In this document: in pieces, positions 41,971 to 58,368 of the stretch
Numbering within the stretch: position 1 is the stretch's first letter
How the letters are laid out: the number at the start of each line of letters is the position of its first letter
NCBI GenBank assembly: GCA_963703665.1
Contig: CAVPFB010000003.1
Location: forward strand, 620,001-684,000
DNA length: 64,000 nt
Source: AP-15 sp963703665
GTDB taxonomy: Bacteria > Pseudomonadota > Alphaproteobacteria > ATCC43930 > CGMCC-115725
Reading direction: 5' to 3'
Notes under the pieces: generated by a model
Told to the model about the DNA's origin: nothing
Seen by the model: only the letters and a program-made list of their open reading frames with translations
Database searches by the model: none
Made by a program: the position numbers and the translations under genes

Positions 41971-44277
41971 ATGTCGATTTCTGCAGATCAGGTGGCACCT
42001 GACCCTGTCAGCAACGTCCTGAAATGGGTGTTGCTGGGGGTTGCGATCGGCACTTTCGCCATCCTCGGCTGGACGACCGATCTGACTTACCGTGAGGCGC
42101 CTCCCATACCCGACCGCTTTGTCACCGCCGACGGCACCCTACTGATGTCTGCCGCCGAAATCGAAGCCGGCAAGGCAGGATTTCAGCGAGCGGACCTTAT
42201 GGATTACGGCAGCCTCTATGGGATGGGCTCGTATTTCGGCGAGGATTACACTGCCGCCAATCTCGTTCGTCTTGCCAACCTGACCCAGGACAATATCGCC
42301 GCGACGATCAACGGCAAGACTGCAGCCGAGCAACACGCCTCGGTCGAAGCGGCGATGCGGGAGGAGCTGCAAGGCGTCGATCTGACCAGGCCGATCGTGA
42401 TGGTCGGGCGGCCGCTGGCGGCGGCGATCCTCAGCCTGCGCGCCACCTTGACGCAATCCTTGCTGCACGACGATTTCGCCAAGGGCTGGACCCGGACCTA
42501 CAGCCTCGATGATCAGAGCGCGGCGCAGACCGCCGAATTCTTGATCTATTCGTCTCTGACGACAGTTGCGCGCCGGCCCGGAACCCTCGTGTCCTGGACC
42601 CAGAACTGGCCATACGAGCCGCTGGTCGGCAACACGCCGACGACCGGCACGTTCATGTGGACCTGGATCAGCTTCTGTTTCGTCTTTTTTGCTTTCGGTC
42701 TCGTGCTCTTTATCTACCAGCGGTTCCTCACCGAAACCGACAAGGGACCGATGGATCCGGTGCTCGCCCGGTTCGGTGCGCTGACCCCGAGCCAGCGCCG
42801 CGTCGGCAAATACTTTCTCGTTGTCGCCGCCCTCCTTCTGCTGCAGATCCTGGTGGGCTCGATTATGGCCCACTACTATACCGAGCGATCGAACTTTTAC
42901 GGGATTGTGGTCGATCGATTCCTGCCGTTCAACTTTCTGCGCGACGTGCACATCCAGTTGCCGATCGTGTGGATCGGCTTATCCTGGATCGCCGCGGCAT
43001 TGTTCATCGCACCGGCGATCAGCGGCGGTGAAGCCAGCGGCCAGGCCTTCCTTGTGGATCTGCTGTTCTGGGTCACCCTCGCCGTCGTCGTCGGCGCGCT
43101 GGTCGGCGACTATCTCGGCATCATGGGCTATATCGGCAAGGGCTGGTTCTGGATCGGCAACCAGGGGCTGTCCTACATCCAGCTCGGCCGGGCCTGGCAG
43201 ATCGGGTTCTTCGCCGGTCTGGTCTTCTGGAGTCTTTTGGTGCTTCGCGCGCTGTGGCCCACCGGCCGCAAGCTGTTGCAGGCGACACGGCAATTCTGGA
43301 CCGGACGAATCCGGCTGGAGCATTTGATCTGGGCCGCAACCGTCAACATCGCGGTGCTTTATGCTTTCGGCATGATCCCCCTCACCGGGGTCGAGAAGTC
43401 TTTCACGATCAGCGATTTTTGGCGCTGGTGGGTCGTGCATCTGTGGGTCGAGCAATCTTTTGAATTCTTCGCTTCCGCGATCAGCGCCTATCTGCTGATG
43501 GCGGTCGGGCTGGTCTCCCGCCGGCTCGCCGAACGAGCCGTCTATCTCGAAGTGATTTTGATTTTCCTCGGCGGGGTGATCGGCACCGGGCATCATCTCT
43601 ACTGGGCGGGCGAGCCTGGCCTTTGGGTGCCGATGGGCTCGATGTTCTCGTTTATCGAAGTGTTGCCCCTGGTGCTGCTGATCATCGAGGCGATCCAGCA
43701 GCGCCAGCTTATCGAGACCACCCATGAGTTTAAATATGGCTTGGCGTATACTTATATCATCGGCGCAGCCTTCTGGAACTTCGTCGGAGCCGGCGTCTTC
43801 GGTGGGGGCACCTTGAACGCGCCGTTGGTCAATTACTACGAACACGGGACGTTTCTCACGCTCAACCACGCGCATACGGCGCTGTTCGGCGCGTTTGGTC
43901 TGCTCGGTATCGGGCTGATCTATTTCTGCCTGCGTTATGTTGCCGCCGATCGCTATCGCTTTCGCGAAGGGCTGGGCCAGACAGCGTTCTGGCTCTACAA
44001 TGTCGGCCTGGTCTTGTGGATCGTGTTCAACTTCTTCCCGATCGGCTGGTCGCAACTGGCCGCAGTTTACGAACACGGGCTAGCTTATGCGCGCAGCCAA
44101 GCATTCTATGATACGACGCTGTTCTGGCAGTGGATGCGCATGCCCGGCGATGTTGTCTTTGCGGTCGGCGCGCTATTGATGGCTTGGGACTTCATCATCA
44201 AATTGCGCCCGCTCTTCCCGCAATTCGTCGCCCGCCTGATACCCGGACTGCAGCCGGTTGTCGGCGATCTTCGCTGA
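41971..44277 (+). CDS. norB: Quinol-dependent nitric oxide reductase, single-subunit (qNOR)
   Basis: 768 residues with a strong RBS (GAGGAGG) before the ATG. The N-terminal extension, with TM1 and a periplasmic domain (TADGTLLMSAAEIEAGKAGF, DYGSLYGMGSYFGEDYTAAN), marks the quinol type that needs no NorC. The NorB core follows: His327 in DVHIQLPIVW, Fe-B ligands His490 (HLWVEQSFEFF, with Glu) and His541/His542 (GTGHHLYWAGEP), and haem ligands around His633/His635 (LNHAHTALFG). It reduces NO to N2O at the membrane. With no other denitrification gene nearby, detoxification is the likely role. I see no clear FNR/NnrR box upstream. Confidence 0.93.
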   Translation: MSISADQVAPDPVSNVLKWVLLGVAIGTFAILGWTTDLTYREAPPIPDRFVTADGTLLMSAAEIEAGKAGFQRADLMDYGSLYGMGSYFGEDYTAANLVRLANLTQDNIAATINGKTAAEQHASVEAAMREELQGVDLTRPIVMVGRPLAAAILSLRATLTQSLLHDDFAKGWTRTYSLDDQSAAQTAEFLIYSSLTTVARRPGTLVSWTQNWPYEPLVGNTPTTGTFMWTWISFCFVFFAFGLVLFIYQRFLTETDKGPMDPVLARFGALTPSQRRVGKYFLVVAALLLLQILVGSIMAHYYTERSNFYGIVVDRFLPFNFLRDVHIQLPIVWIGLSWIAAALFIAPAISGGEASGQAFLVDLLFWVTLAVVVGALVGDYLGIMGYIGKGWFWIGNQGLSYIQLGRAWQIGFFAGLVFWSLLVLRALWPTGRKLLQATRQFWTGRIRLEHLIWAATVNIAVLYAFGMIPLTGVEKSFTISDFWRWWVVHLWVEQSFEFFASAISAYLLMAVGLVSRRLAERAVYLEVILIFLGGVIGTGHHLYWAGEPGLWVPMGSMFSFIEVLPLVLLIIEAIQQRQLIETTHEFKYGLAYTYIIGAAFWNFVGAGVFGGGTLNAPLVNYYEHGTFLTLNHAHTALFGAFGLLGIGLIYFCLRYVAADRYRFREGLGQTAFWLYNVGLVLWIVFNFFPIGWSQLAAVYEHGLAYARSQAFYDTTLFWQWMRMPGDVVFAVGALLMAWDFIIKLRPLFPQFVARLIPGLQPVVGDLR

Positions 44278-44382
44278 TCGTGCCGGCAAGCGATAGGATG
44301 ACGGCGGCGCCTGCGCCGTACTAGGATCGGCGACGAAGCACGCGGCGCGCTGGGCCGCGACCCTGATGCGGAGGAAGACGGG

Positions 44383-45450
44383 ATGGCGAAGAACAAGATA
44401 GCGATCGTCGGCGCCGGGGCGGTCGGCGGCTATGCCGGGGCGCATATGGTGCAGGCCGGCGAAGACGTGACCTACATCGATCCGTGGCCGGAAAACGTCG
44501 AGGCGATCCGCAAGGACGGTCTGCGGATCACCCACATCCGCGACGTCGAGCCGTTCACGGTCAAGCCGCGCGCATTGCATCTGACCGAGGCGCAGCAGCT
44601 CGCCAAGGAAGCGCCGATCGACATCGCTTTCGTCTGCATGAAATCCTACGACACCGCCTGGGCCACGACCCTGATCAAGCAGTATCTGGCGCCCGGCGGC
44701 TATGTCGTCTCGCTGCAGAACTGCATGAACGAGGAAACCATCGCCGGCATCGTCGGCTGGGGCAAGACCCTGGGCTCGATCGCCAGCTCGATCACCGTCG
44801 AATTGCATGCGCCGGGCCAGGTGCGCCGCGCCGCCGGCAAATCGGGCTCGCGCCACACCGTGTTCCGCGTCGGCGAGGTGCATGGCCGGATCACCGAGCG
44901 CGCGAAGGAGGTCTGCCGGCTGGTCAGCTACTCCGACAGCGCGATGGTGACCGAGAATTTGTGGGGCGAGCGCTGGTCGAAGCTCGTGACCAATGTGATG
45001 GGCAACGGGCTGTCGGCCTGCACCGGCCTGATCAGCCGCGATATGATCAAGAACGATGCGATCCGGAATTTCTCGACCCGCCTCGGCAGCGAGGCGATCC
45101 GCGTCGGCCAGGCGCTCGGCTATACCTTTGACGAGGTCAGCCACATGGACCCGGAGACGATCGCCCGCGCCGGCGAGGGCGACGCGGCCGCGACCAAGGA
45201 GATCGACGACCACCGCCTGGCCGAGGCCAACCGGGCCGGCGGCGGCGAGCATCGCCCGTCGACCGGCCAGGACATGTTCAAGGGGCGACGTACCGAGATT
45301 CAGTTCCTGAACGGGTTTATCGTGCGCAAGGGCGAGGAGGTCGGCATTCCGACGCCGACCAACGCGATCCTGACCGACATCGTCAGCCGGGTCGAAAAGG
45401 GCGAGCTGAAGCCCGACCCCAAGCACATCGTCGATCTGCGGCTGAACTGA
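44383..45450 (+). CDS. Ketopantoate reductase (PanE/ApbA) family protein
   Basis: 355 residues with the N-terminal NADP motif IAIVGAGAVGGYAGAHM, KSYDTAWATTLIKQYLAPGG, SLQNCMNEE, then the PanE-type C-terminal domain (RWSKLVTNVMGNGLSACTGL, RPSTGQDMFKGRRTEIQFLN, GIPTPTNAILTDIVSRVEKG). The SxxxD and K-x3-N features are as in ketopantoate reductases. Many such paralogues act on other 2-keto acids; with no pan genes nearby, vitamin B5 synthesis is not certain. Confidence 0.88.
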   Translation: MAKNKIAIVGAGAVGGYAGAHMVQAGEDVTYIDPWPENVEAIRKDGLRITHIRDVEPFTVKPRALHLTEAQQLAKEAPIDIAFVCMKSYDTAWATTLIKQYLAPGGYVVSLQNCMNEETIAGIVGWGKTLGSIASSITVELHAPGQVRRAAGKSGSRHTVFRVGEVHGRITERAKEVCRLVSYSDSAMVTENLWGERWSKLVTNVMGNGLSACTGLISRDMIKNDAIRNFSTRLGSEAIRVGQALGYTFDEVSHMDPETIARAGEGDAAATKEIDDHRLAEANRAGGGEHRPSTGQDMFKGRRTEIQFLNGFIVRKGEEVGIPTPTNAILTDIVSRVEKGELKPDPKHIVDLRLN

Positions 45451-45586
45451 CGCCGATCGACGACGATCGTCATGACCGGGCCTGACCGGGTCCTCCACGA
45501 AACTCGGTGAGCCGAGGGCGTGGATGTTTACGGATCAAGTCCGGCCGAGACGATAACGGGGACGCGGCGAAGGAGGCCAAAGTCCG

Positions 45587-46507
45587 ATGCTCGCTCTCGT
45601 CAATACCCCCGGCGGCACGGCGCCGGTCGAGCTGCGCGAATTACCCGAGCCGGCGCCGGCGGCGAACGAGGCATTGGTCGAGGTGCGCGCCTTTTCGCTG
45701 AACCGAGGCGAATTGCGGCTGATGCAGACCCGGCCCGAGGGCTGGCGGCCGGGCCAGGACATCGGCGGGGTCGTGTTGCGCCAGCCGGCCGACGGCAGCG
45801 GACCCAAAGCCGGAACGCGGGTCGTGGCGTTGGCCGACGATGGCGGTTGGGCACAGCGTGCCGCGGTCCCGGCGCATCGGCTTGCGGCGTTCACCGACAA
45901 TGTCCGCTTCGAGGAAGCGGCGGCGCTGCCGATCGCCGGTCTGACGGCATTGCGCACGCTGCGCCACGGCGCGCCGTTGCTCGGCAAGCGGGTGCTGGTC
46001 ACTGGTGCGGCCGGCGGCGTCGGCCATATGGCGGTGCAGATCGCCGCGCGGTCCGGAGCCTATGTCACCGCCATTGTCGGCAGTCCGGAGCGCGGCCGGC
46101 ATCTGCGCGGCGCCGATCAGATCGTCGACGGGATCGACAACGCCGAGGGGCGGTTCGGCCTGATCCTCGAAGCCGCCGGCGGCGCCTCGCTCGCCGCCGC
46201 GATCACACGCATCGAGCCGAGGGGGACGATCGTGATCTTCGGCAATTCGTCGGGCGAGCCGACTTCGATCAGCTTTCGCGATTTCGCCGAGCATCCGAAC
46301 GCACGGATGCAGAGCTTTTCCTATTTCAGGTCCGAGCCCGAGGAGCAATTCGCCCCCGACCTCGCTTTGCTGGCCGCGCTGGTCGGCGACGGCTCGCTGA
46401 AGCCGGCGCTGGTCGAAAGCAGCTGGCGCGAGCTGGCGCGGATCGCGCCGCGGCTGCGCGACCGGCAGATCGCCGGCAAGGCCGTGTTCCGGGTCGAGCA
46501 TGGCTGA
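45587..46507 (+). CDS. Zinc-type alcohol dehydrogenase/quinone oxidoreductase-like protein
   Basis: 306 residues of the MDR family: ELPEPAPAANEALVEVRAFS, a GroES-like domain, and the nucleotide motif VLVTGAAGGVGHMAVQIAA. The structural-zinc cysteines are absent, so it belongs to the zinc-free quinone oxidoreductase branch. It reduces quinones or enones with NADPH (substrate unknown). Its stop overlaps the start of the Ldh-like gene by 8 bp, so the two are cotranscribed. Confidence 0.87.
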   Translation: MLALVNTPGGTAPVELRELPEPAPAANEALVEVRAFSLNRGELRLMQTRPEGWRPGQDIGGVVLRQPADGSGPKAGTRVVALADDGGWAQRAAVPAHRLAAFTDNVRFEEAAALPIAGLTALRTLRHGAPLLGKRVLVTGAAGGVGHMAVQIAARSGAYVTAIVGSPERGRHLRGADQIVDGIDNAEGRFGLILEAAGGASLAAAITRIEPRGTIVIFGNSSGEPTSISFRDFAEHPNARMQSFSYFRSEPEEQFAPDLALLAALVGDGSLKPALVESSWRELARIAPRLRDRQIAGKAVFRVEHG

Positions 46508-47523
46508 CCGCAAATCGATGGCTCCCGATCGCGACGATTTGCCCGATCGGGTCCATTTGAGTGTCGCCGAGGCGCGCGGGCTTTCCGAACGAGCGCTCGC
46601 CGGCATCGGCTACGATTCCGAGGACGCCCGCATCCTCGCCGACCACATGATCGACGCGGCGTTGTGCGGGTACGAGTATTCGGGTCTGGCGAAGATCCTG
46701 AACATCCCCGAGCACCGCCGCTTCAAGCGGCCGCGACGGCCGATCAGCGTGGTGCGCGAGACCGCGGTTTCGGTGCTGTACGACGGCGGCAACAACGTCG
46801 GCATGCTGGCGATGCACCACGCCGCCCGGACCGCGATCGCCAAGGCCGCGGCGCAGGGGTTTTCGCTCGTCGGCGTCACCAACAGCTGGATGAGCGGGCG
46901 CAGCGCCTACTACGTCGAGATGATCGCCAACGCCGACCTCGTCGGCATCCATACCGCGAGCTCGTCGCGCAGCGTGGCGCCCTTCGGCGGGGCGCGGCCG
47001 GCGCTCGGCACCAACCCGATCGCCTTCGGCATGCCGTCCACCGATGGGCCGGTGGTTCTGGACATGGGGACTTCGGCGTTCATGGGCACCGAGCTGGCAC
47101 TGCGCGAGCGGCTCGGGCAGCTGTTGCCCGAAGGTGTCGCGATCGATTCGCAGGGGCAGCCGACGCGCGACCCAGCTGCGGCGCGACTGGGGGCGCTGCT
47201 GCCGTTCGGCGCGTATAAAGGCTTTGGGCTCGGCTTTATCGTGCAGGCGCTGGGCGTGCTGGCCGGCTCGGGCATCGACCCGGACAAGGATGACGGCTAC
47301 CTGTTTATCGTGTTCAAGCCCGACCTGCTGCTTCCGCTCGAGCAGTTCAAGCGTGAAGTCAGCGCCCTGGTCGATCGCATCAAGAGCGTTCCGCGCCAGC
47401 CGGGGGGCGGTGAAATCCGGATACCCGGGCGAACGGGCCTTCCGCAGCCGCGAACGCTTGCGTCGCGAGGGCATCGAGATCGACCGTCTGGTCTACGAGG
47501 CGCTGGCGGTGCTGCAGGCGTGA
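46500..47523 (+). pseudogene. Malate/L-lactate (Ldh) family oxidoreductase, frameshifted near the C-terminus
   Basis: From the ATG at 46500 the frame gives about 308 residues of an Ldh-family NAD(P) oxidoreductase (YSGLAKILNIPEHRRFK, VGMLAMHHAARTAIAKAAAQ, GTNPIAFGMPS, AYKGFGLGFIVQALGVLAGS). After GGGEIRIP an extra base near 47425 shifts the frame. The proper C-terminus (GERAFRSRERLRREGIEIDR, LVYEALAVLQA, stop at 47523) is one frame over. Without correction, the open frame would run on through the 15-bp repeats. The family includes malate, ureidoglycolate and 2,3-diketogulonate reductases; the substrate is unknown. Confidence 0.8.
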
Positions 47524-47550
47524 TCGGCAGGGCTGAGCGAGAGGCAGCGC

Positions 47551-47610
47551 GCCGCGGACGATGGAGCCGCGGACGATGGAGCCGCGGACGATGGAGCCGC
47601 GGACGATGGA
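47551..47610 (+). repeat. 15-bp tandem repeat x4 carrying start codons
   Basis: Four exact copies of GCCGCGGACGATGGA. Each contains an ATG in the frame of the PhyH-like gene and a GGAG that would sit 9 nt before the ATG of the next copy. The unit is five codons, so copy-number change keeps the frame and only adds or removes MEPRT-type units or start sites. Confidence 0.9.
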
Positions 47611-48667
47611 AATGAGCGCGCGCCCCCTTTCGTGGCTGTTTGCGCCGGTTCACGTCGCGGCGCTGGCGACCGGGGCGAAATCGTTTCGCGACAATCCGGT
47701 GATCGGCAGCCCGACCCTCAATCGGGCCGGGCTTCATGTCGCGCGGATGCGCCTTGCCTATCGGATGGCCGAGAGGCGCCGGCGAAAAATGGCGGCGCTG
47801 GTCTCCGATGACGACCGGGCGGCCTTCCAGCAGGACGGGTTCGTCGTCAAGCGCGACTTTTTGCCGGCCGCCGATTTTGCCGCGGTGACCCGCCAGGTCG
47901 CCGGCTATGCCGGACCGGCGCGGCAGCAGGCCCAAGGCGACGCGATCACCCGGCGCATCGCGTTGGACGAACGGGCGCTGGCCCGCCTGCCCGCGGTGCG
48001 GGCAATGGTCGAAAGCCCCGAATGGCTCGGCCTTGTCCGCTATATCGGCTCGTTCATGCTGGAGCCGTTCCTCTACATCCAGACGATCTTTGCGCACGCC
48101 CGCAACGCGCTGCCCGACCCCCAAACGCGGCTCCATGCCGACACCTTTCATCCGACCGTGAAGGCATGGTTTTTCCTGACCGACGTCGGCGAGGACCAGG
48201 GTCCTTTGATCTATGTTCCGGGGTCGCACCGGCCGACCCGGCGGCGGCTCGCCTGGGAAAGGCGGATGTCGTTGAGCGCTGCGCAAAGCGCGGATTTTCA
48301 ATCATCGAGGGGCTCGCTGCGGGTCGCGGCGGGGGCGCTGCGGCGTCTCGGATTTTGCGAGCCGAGGGTGTTCGCGGTCCCGGCGAACACCTTGGTGGTT
48401 GCCGACACGATGGGTTTCCACGCGCGGGGCATTTCCGTGCTCCCGTCCGCCCGCGCCGAGATCTGGGCTTACGGCCGCCGCAATCCGTTTCTGCCGTGGC
48501 TGGGGCTGGACCCGGCCGCCATGCCCTTGGTCAAGGGTCGCGCAGTGCCGCTCTACTGGTCGGCAATGGACCTTTGTGAACGGCTCAAGCTCGCCCGCAA
48601 CCCATGGCGACCTGCAGGCGCCGTGACTCCGCTGACGCCCCCCGACCAACCGATTCGCGGCAGTTGA
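47606..48667 (+). CDS. Phytanoyl-CoA dioxygenase (PhyH) family protein
   Basis: 353 residues from the last repeat-borne ATG at 47606; earlier in-frame ATGs at 47561, 47576 and 47591, and one at 47612, are alternatives. The Fe(II)/2-oxoglutarate motif is visible: QTRLHADTFHPTVKAWFFLT (His-x-Asp), LIYVPGSH, then NTLVVADTMGFHARG (second His and Arg). PhyH-type enzymes hydroxylate CoA-bound or ACP-bound acyl chains and other small molecules. It lies 248 nt upstream of the polyketide synthase in the same direction, so hydroxylation of the PKS-derived lipid is an attractive inference. No signal peptide. Confidence 0.85.
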   Translation: MEMSARPLSWLFAPVHVAALATGAKSFRDNPVIGSPTLNRAGLHVARMRLAYRMAERRRRKMAALVSDDDRAAFQQDGFVVKRDFLPAADFAAVTRQVAGYAGPARQQAQGDAITRRIALDERALARLPAVRAMVESPEWLGLVRYIGSFMLEPFLYIQTIFAHARNALPDPQTRLHADTFHPTVKAWFFLTDVGEDQGPLIYVPGSHRPTRRRLAWERRMSLSAAQSADFQSSRGSLRVAAGALRRLGFCEPRVFAVPANTLVVADTMGFHARGISVLPSARAEIWAYGRRNPFLPWLGLDPAAMPLVKGRAVPLYWSAMDLCERLKLARNPWRPAGAVTPLTPPDQPIRGS

Positions 48668-48780
48668 AGAGCGCGGCGCGGACGCGACCCATTCCTCTGC
48701 GGGCGCGACACATTCGCCTGCGGGAGGGCCGCACCCGGCGATCGCCGCCGCCAGGAGCGAACCCTAGGCGTTCGTTCCGG

Positions 48781-48809
48781 TTGACATTGCAGCCGTCTTA
48801 CGAAGACAA
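48781..48809 (+). promoter_or_regulatory. Possible promoter/operator before the polyketide synthase
   Basis: TTGACA (48781-48786) is a perfect -35; the -10 at 17-nt spacing (AGACAA) is poor. A small inverted repeat GTCTT-ACG-AAGAC (48795-48807) overlaps the spacer and could be an operator. It lies 105 nt before the chosen PKS start. Confidence 0.35.
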
Positions 48810-48914
48810 ATGAGACGGGATTGATTTACCACGAAGGCCGGATGCTTTGTGGCCGGCGACGAAGGGCGAGGGGGAAATGGATCTTATTGGTGCTCGGGAG
48901 CCACGATCCGGCGG

Positions 48915-56339
<7,425 letters not shown>

Positions 56340-56343
56340 CCCG

Positions 56344-57747
56344 GTGGCGGCGGGGCGCAGCCTGTTCGGATTATCGGCCCAGGCCAAGGCGCGCCTGCTC
56401 GAACGGGTGACCTCGGCGGCGCCGCTGCGAGGGCCGGCGCGCGCGGCCCAGGGCGAGACGGGTGCAGTCGATGGCGAGGCGACCGCGAGGCTCCGCGCAG
56501 CGGGCCTCGAGGGGTTCAAGGATATCCGCATGATCCGCGAGGCGGCGGAGTTTCTCGGCATCGCCGACCCGTATTTTCGGGTCCACGAGGGAATCGCCGG
56601 CGCCGAGACCGTGATCGGAAGCCGGACCTACGTCAATTTCGCCTCCTACAACTATATCGGGCTGAACGGCCATCCGCAGATCGTGGAAGCGGCGAAAGCG
56701 GCGATCGACCGCTACGGCACCTCGGTATCGGCGAGCCGCCCGGTGTCGGGCGAACGCCCGGTCCACCGCGAGCTCGAACGCGCGCTGGCGCGGCTGCACG
56801 GCACCGAGGACAGCGTCGTCCTGGTCGGCGGCCACTCCACCAACGTCACGGTGATCGGGCACCTGCTCGGGCGCAGCGACGTCATCGTGCACGACGCGCT
56901 GATCCACAACAGCATCGTCCAGGGGGCAATTCTCTCCGGGGCGCGCCGGGTGCCATTCCCCCACCTCGACGCTGAAGCCGCCGACAGGCTGCTGGGCGAG
57001 GCGCGCCCGCGCAACGGGCACATGCTGCTGGTCATCGAAGGCCATTACAGCATGGACGGCGATGTTCCCGATCTGCCGGCCTTCATCGCCGCGGCTCGCC
57101 GCCATCGCGCCTGGTTGATGGTCGACGAGGCGCATGCGCTCGGCGTCTTGGGGCCGCGCGGGTTCGGCACCGCCGATCGCTTCGGCGTCGATCCGGGCGA
57201 GGTCGACATCTGGATGGGGACCCTCAGCAAGAGCCTGGTGTCGTGCGGCGGCTATATCGCCGGATCGGCCGAGCTGATCGACTATCTGAAGCTGGTGGCG
57301 CCCGGCTTCGTGTTCTCGGTCGGCTTGGCGCCGCCGGCGGCCGCTGCGGCGCTCGCCGCACTCGAGCTGTTGCAGCGCGAGCCGGAGCGGGTCGGCCGGC
57401 TCAACGAGCGGGCCGCACTGTTCCTTCGCCTGGCACGGGAGGGAGGTCTCGACGTCGGCGGCTCGATCGGTGCTTCGATCGTTCCGATCATCACCGGCGG
57501 CTCGATCCGCGCCGGGCGTCTGGCTCAGGCGATGTTCCGGCGCGGCGTCAACGTCCAACCGATTCTTTATCCGGCAGTGCCGGAACGGGCCGCGCGGCTG
57601 AGGTTTTTCCTGACCGCAGAGCACAGCGAGCCGCAAATCCGCGAGACCGTCCGCATCCTGATCGAGGAAAGTCGTCGGGTGGCCGCCGAACCGAGCGATC
57701 TCGCTGCGGTCGCCCGCCACCTCGGCAGGCGGGCGCTGTCCGGCTAG
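56344..57747 (+). CDS. Alpha-oxoamine synthase (AONS) family aminotransferase, RkpG/SPT-like
   Basis: 467 residues, GTG start 4 nt after the PKS stop, so tightly coupled. PLP fold-type I motifs: YVNFASYNYIGLNGHPQIVE, SVSASRPVSGERPVHRELER, HDALIHNSIVQGAILSGARR, MVDEAHALGVLGPRG, and the Schiff-base Lys296 in TLSKSLVSCGGYIAG. AONS enzymes condense an acyl thioester with an amino acid and release CO2 (serine palmitoyltransferase, KBL, BioF). Here the donor is expected to be the acyl-ACP of the preceding PKS, giving a long-chain alpha-amino ketone. The roughly 90-residue N-terminal extension resembles the stand-alone PKS-linked class. The amino acid substrate is not predictable. Confidence 0.9.
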   Translation: MAAGRSLFGLSAQAKARLLERVTSAAPLRGPARAAQGETGAVDGEATARLRAAGLEGFKDIRMIREAAEFLGIADPYFRVHEGIAGAETVIGSRTYVNFASYNYIGLNGHPQIVEAAKAAIDRYGTSVSASRPVSGERPVHRELERALARLHGTEDSVVLVGGHSTNVTVIGHLLGRSDVIVHDALIHNSIVQGAILSGARRVPFPHLDAEAADRLLGEARPRNGHMLLVIEGHYSMDGDVPDLPAFIAAARRHRAWLMVDEAHALGVLGPRGFGTADRFGVDPGEVDIWMGTLSKSLVSCGGYIAGSAELIDYLKLVAPGFVFSVGLAPPAAAAALAALELLQREPERVGRLNERAALFLRLAREGGLDVGGSIGASIVPIITGGSIRAGRLAQAMFRRGVNVQPILYPAVPERAARLRFFLTAEHSEPQIRETVRILIEESRRVAAEPSDLAAVARHLGRRALSG

Positions 57748-58310
57748 ACGACCTTCAGTTGTGTCGTGATCAGACGCGAGGCATAGACGCCCATCCATCC
57801 AACCGGGTCGAGCCATCCCTTTTCGTTGCGTGGCGGACGTATCGCACGGATGTGCGCGTTGGTGATTTCCGCGAGATCGTCGATCGACCGCGGCGGATCG
57901 AACTCGGTAGACCAGAAAAATCTCGCTCGGCCGCCGACCTCATACTTGGCGACGAGGCAATTGGGTGCGCCGCCGGCCCGGTTATACAGGCCGACTGCCG
58001 AGTAGTTTTCCTGATGACTGACGACCATTACGCCTTCGGTTCCGGGAAAGGCGTATCTCATGGCCGAAAACCACCGGCACAACCCCATCAGTTCCGCCTC
58101 GGTAAATTCATACCTGCTCAGCGCCAGCGGGCGCGCTCCCTCTCCCGGCGATGCCGTCCCTGCTATCGTCAGCGGAAAACGAACGACATTCGTGTGCTCG
58201 AACGCTTGTTCCACTTCGCCCCCACCTTTTCGGCCGCGCAGGCTGCGGCTAATTCCCCGCTTTGGCACCCACGCGCGCACGATCGCTTCCGCACTGCCGT
58301 ACCGCACCAT
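57744..58310 (-). CDS. Protein of unknown function, convergent with the AONS gene
   Basis: 188 residues if started at the ATG at 58308-58310. The N-terminal 45 residues are basic and low in hydrophobicity. The core has FTEAELMGLCRWFSAMRYAF, VMVVSHQENYSAVGLYNRAG and LVAKYEVGGRARFFWSTEFD. No family is recognised, and it has neither signal peptide nor membrane helix. Its stop codon overlaps the AONS stop (CTAG). A perfect 19-bp palindrome lies 40 nt upstream of its start, so it is probably a regulated single gene. Its relation to the PKS locus is unknown. Confidence 0.65.
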   Translation of the reverse strand: MVRYGSAEAIVRAWVPKRGISRSLRGRKGGGEVEQAFEHTNVVRFPLTIAGTASPGEGARPLALSRYEFTEAELMGLCRWFSAMRYAFPGTEGVMVVSHQENYSAVGLYNRAGGAPNCLVAKYEVGGRARFFWSTEFDPPRSIDDLAEITNAHIRAIRPPRNEKGWLDPVGWMGVYASRLITTQLKVV

Positions 58311-58349
58311 CAGTCAGCAAACCGAAATGGTGCTGTCTCACCGACTACT

Positions 58350-58368
58350 TATCGATCAGCGATCGATA
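58350..58368. promoter_or_regulatory. Perfect 19-bp palindrome, candidate operator
   Basis: TATCGATC-AGC-GATCGATA: perfect 8-bp arms around a 3-nt centre, 40 nt upstream of the unknown gene on the minus strand and near the end of the PKS-AONS locus. The form is typical of dimeric-repressor sites. No regulator gene is adjacent. Confidence 0.5.

Noticed and set aside
31840..44300. Cobalamin riboswitch before the cob genes and FNR/NnrR box before the nitric oxide reductase gene
   Set aside because: No B12-box-like conserved core was found upstream of cobO or cobD, and no TTGAT-N4-ATCAA-like site upstream of norB.
47551..47610. Tandem repeat considered as a CRISPR array
   Set aside because: 15-bp exact head-to-tail units without spacers and no cas genes; it is a coding minisatellite. 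No CRISPR array was seen anywhere in the window.
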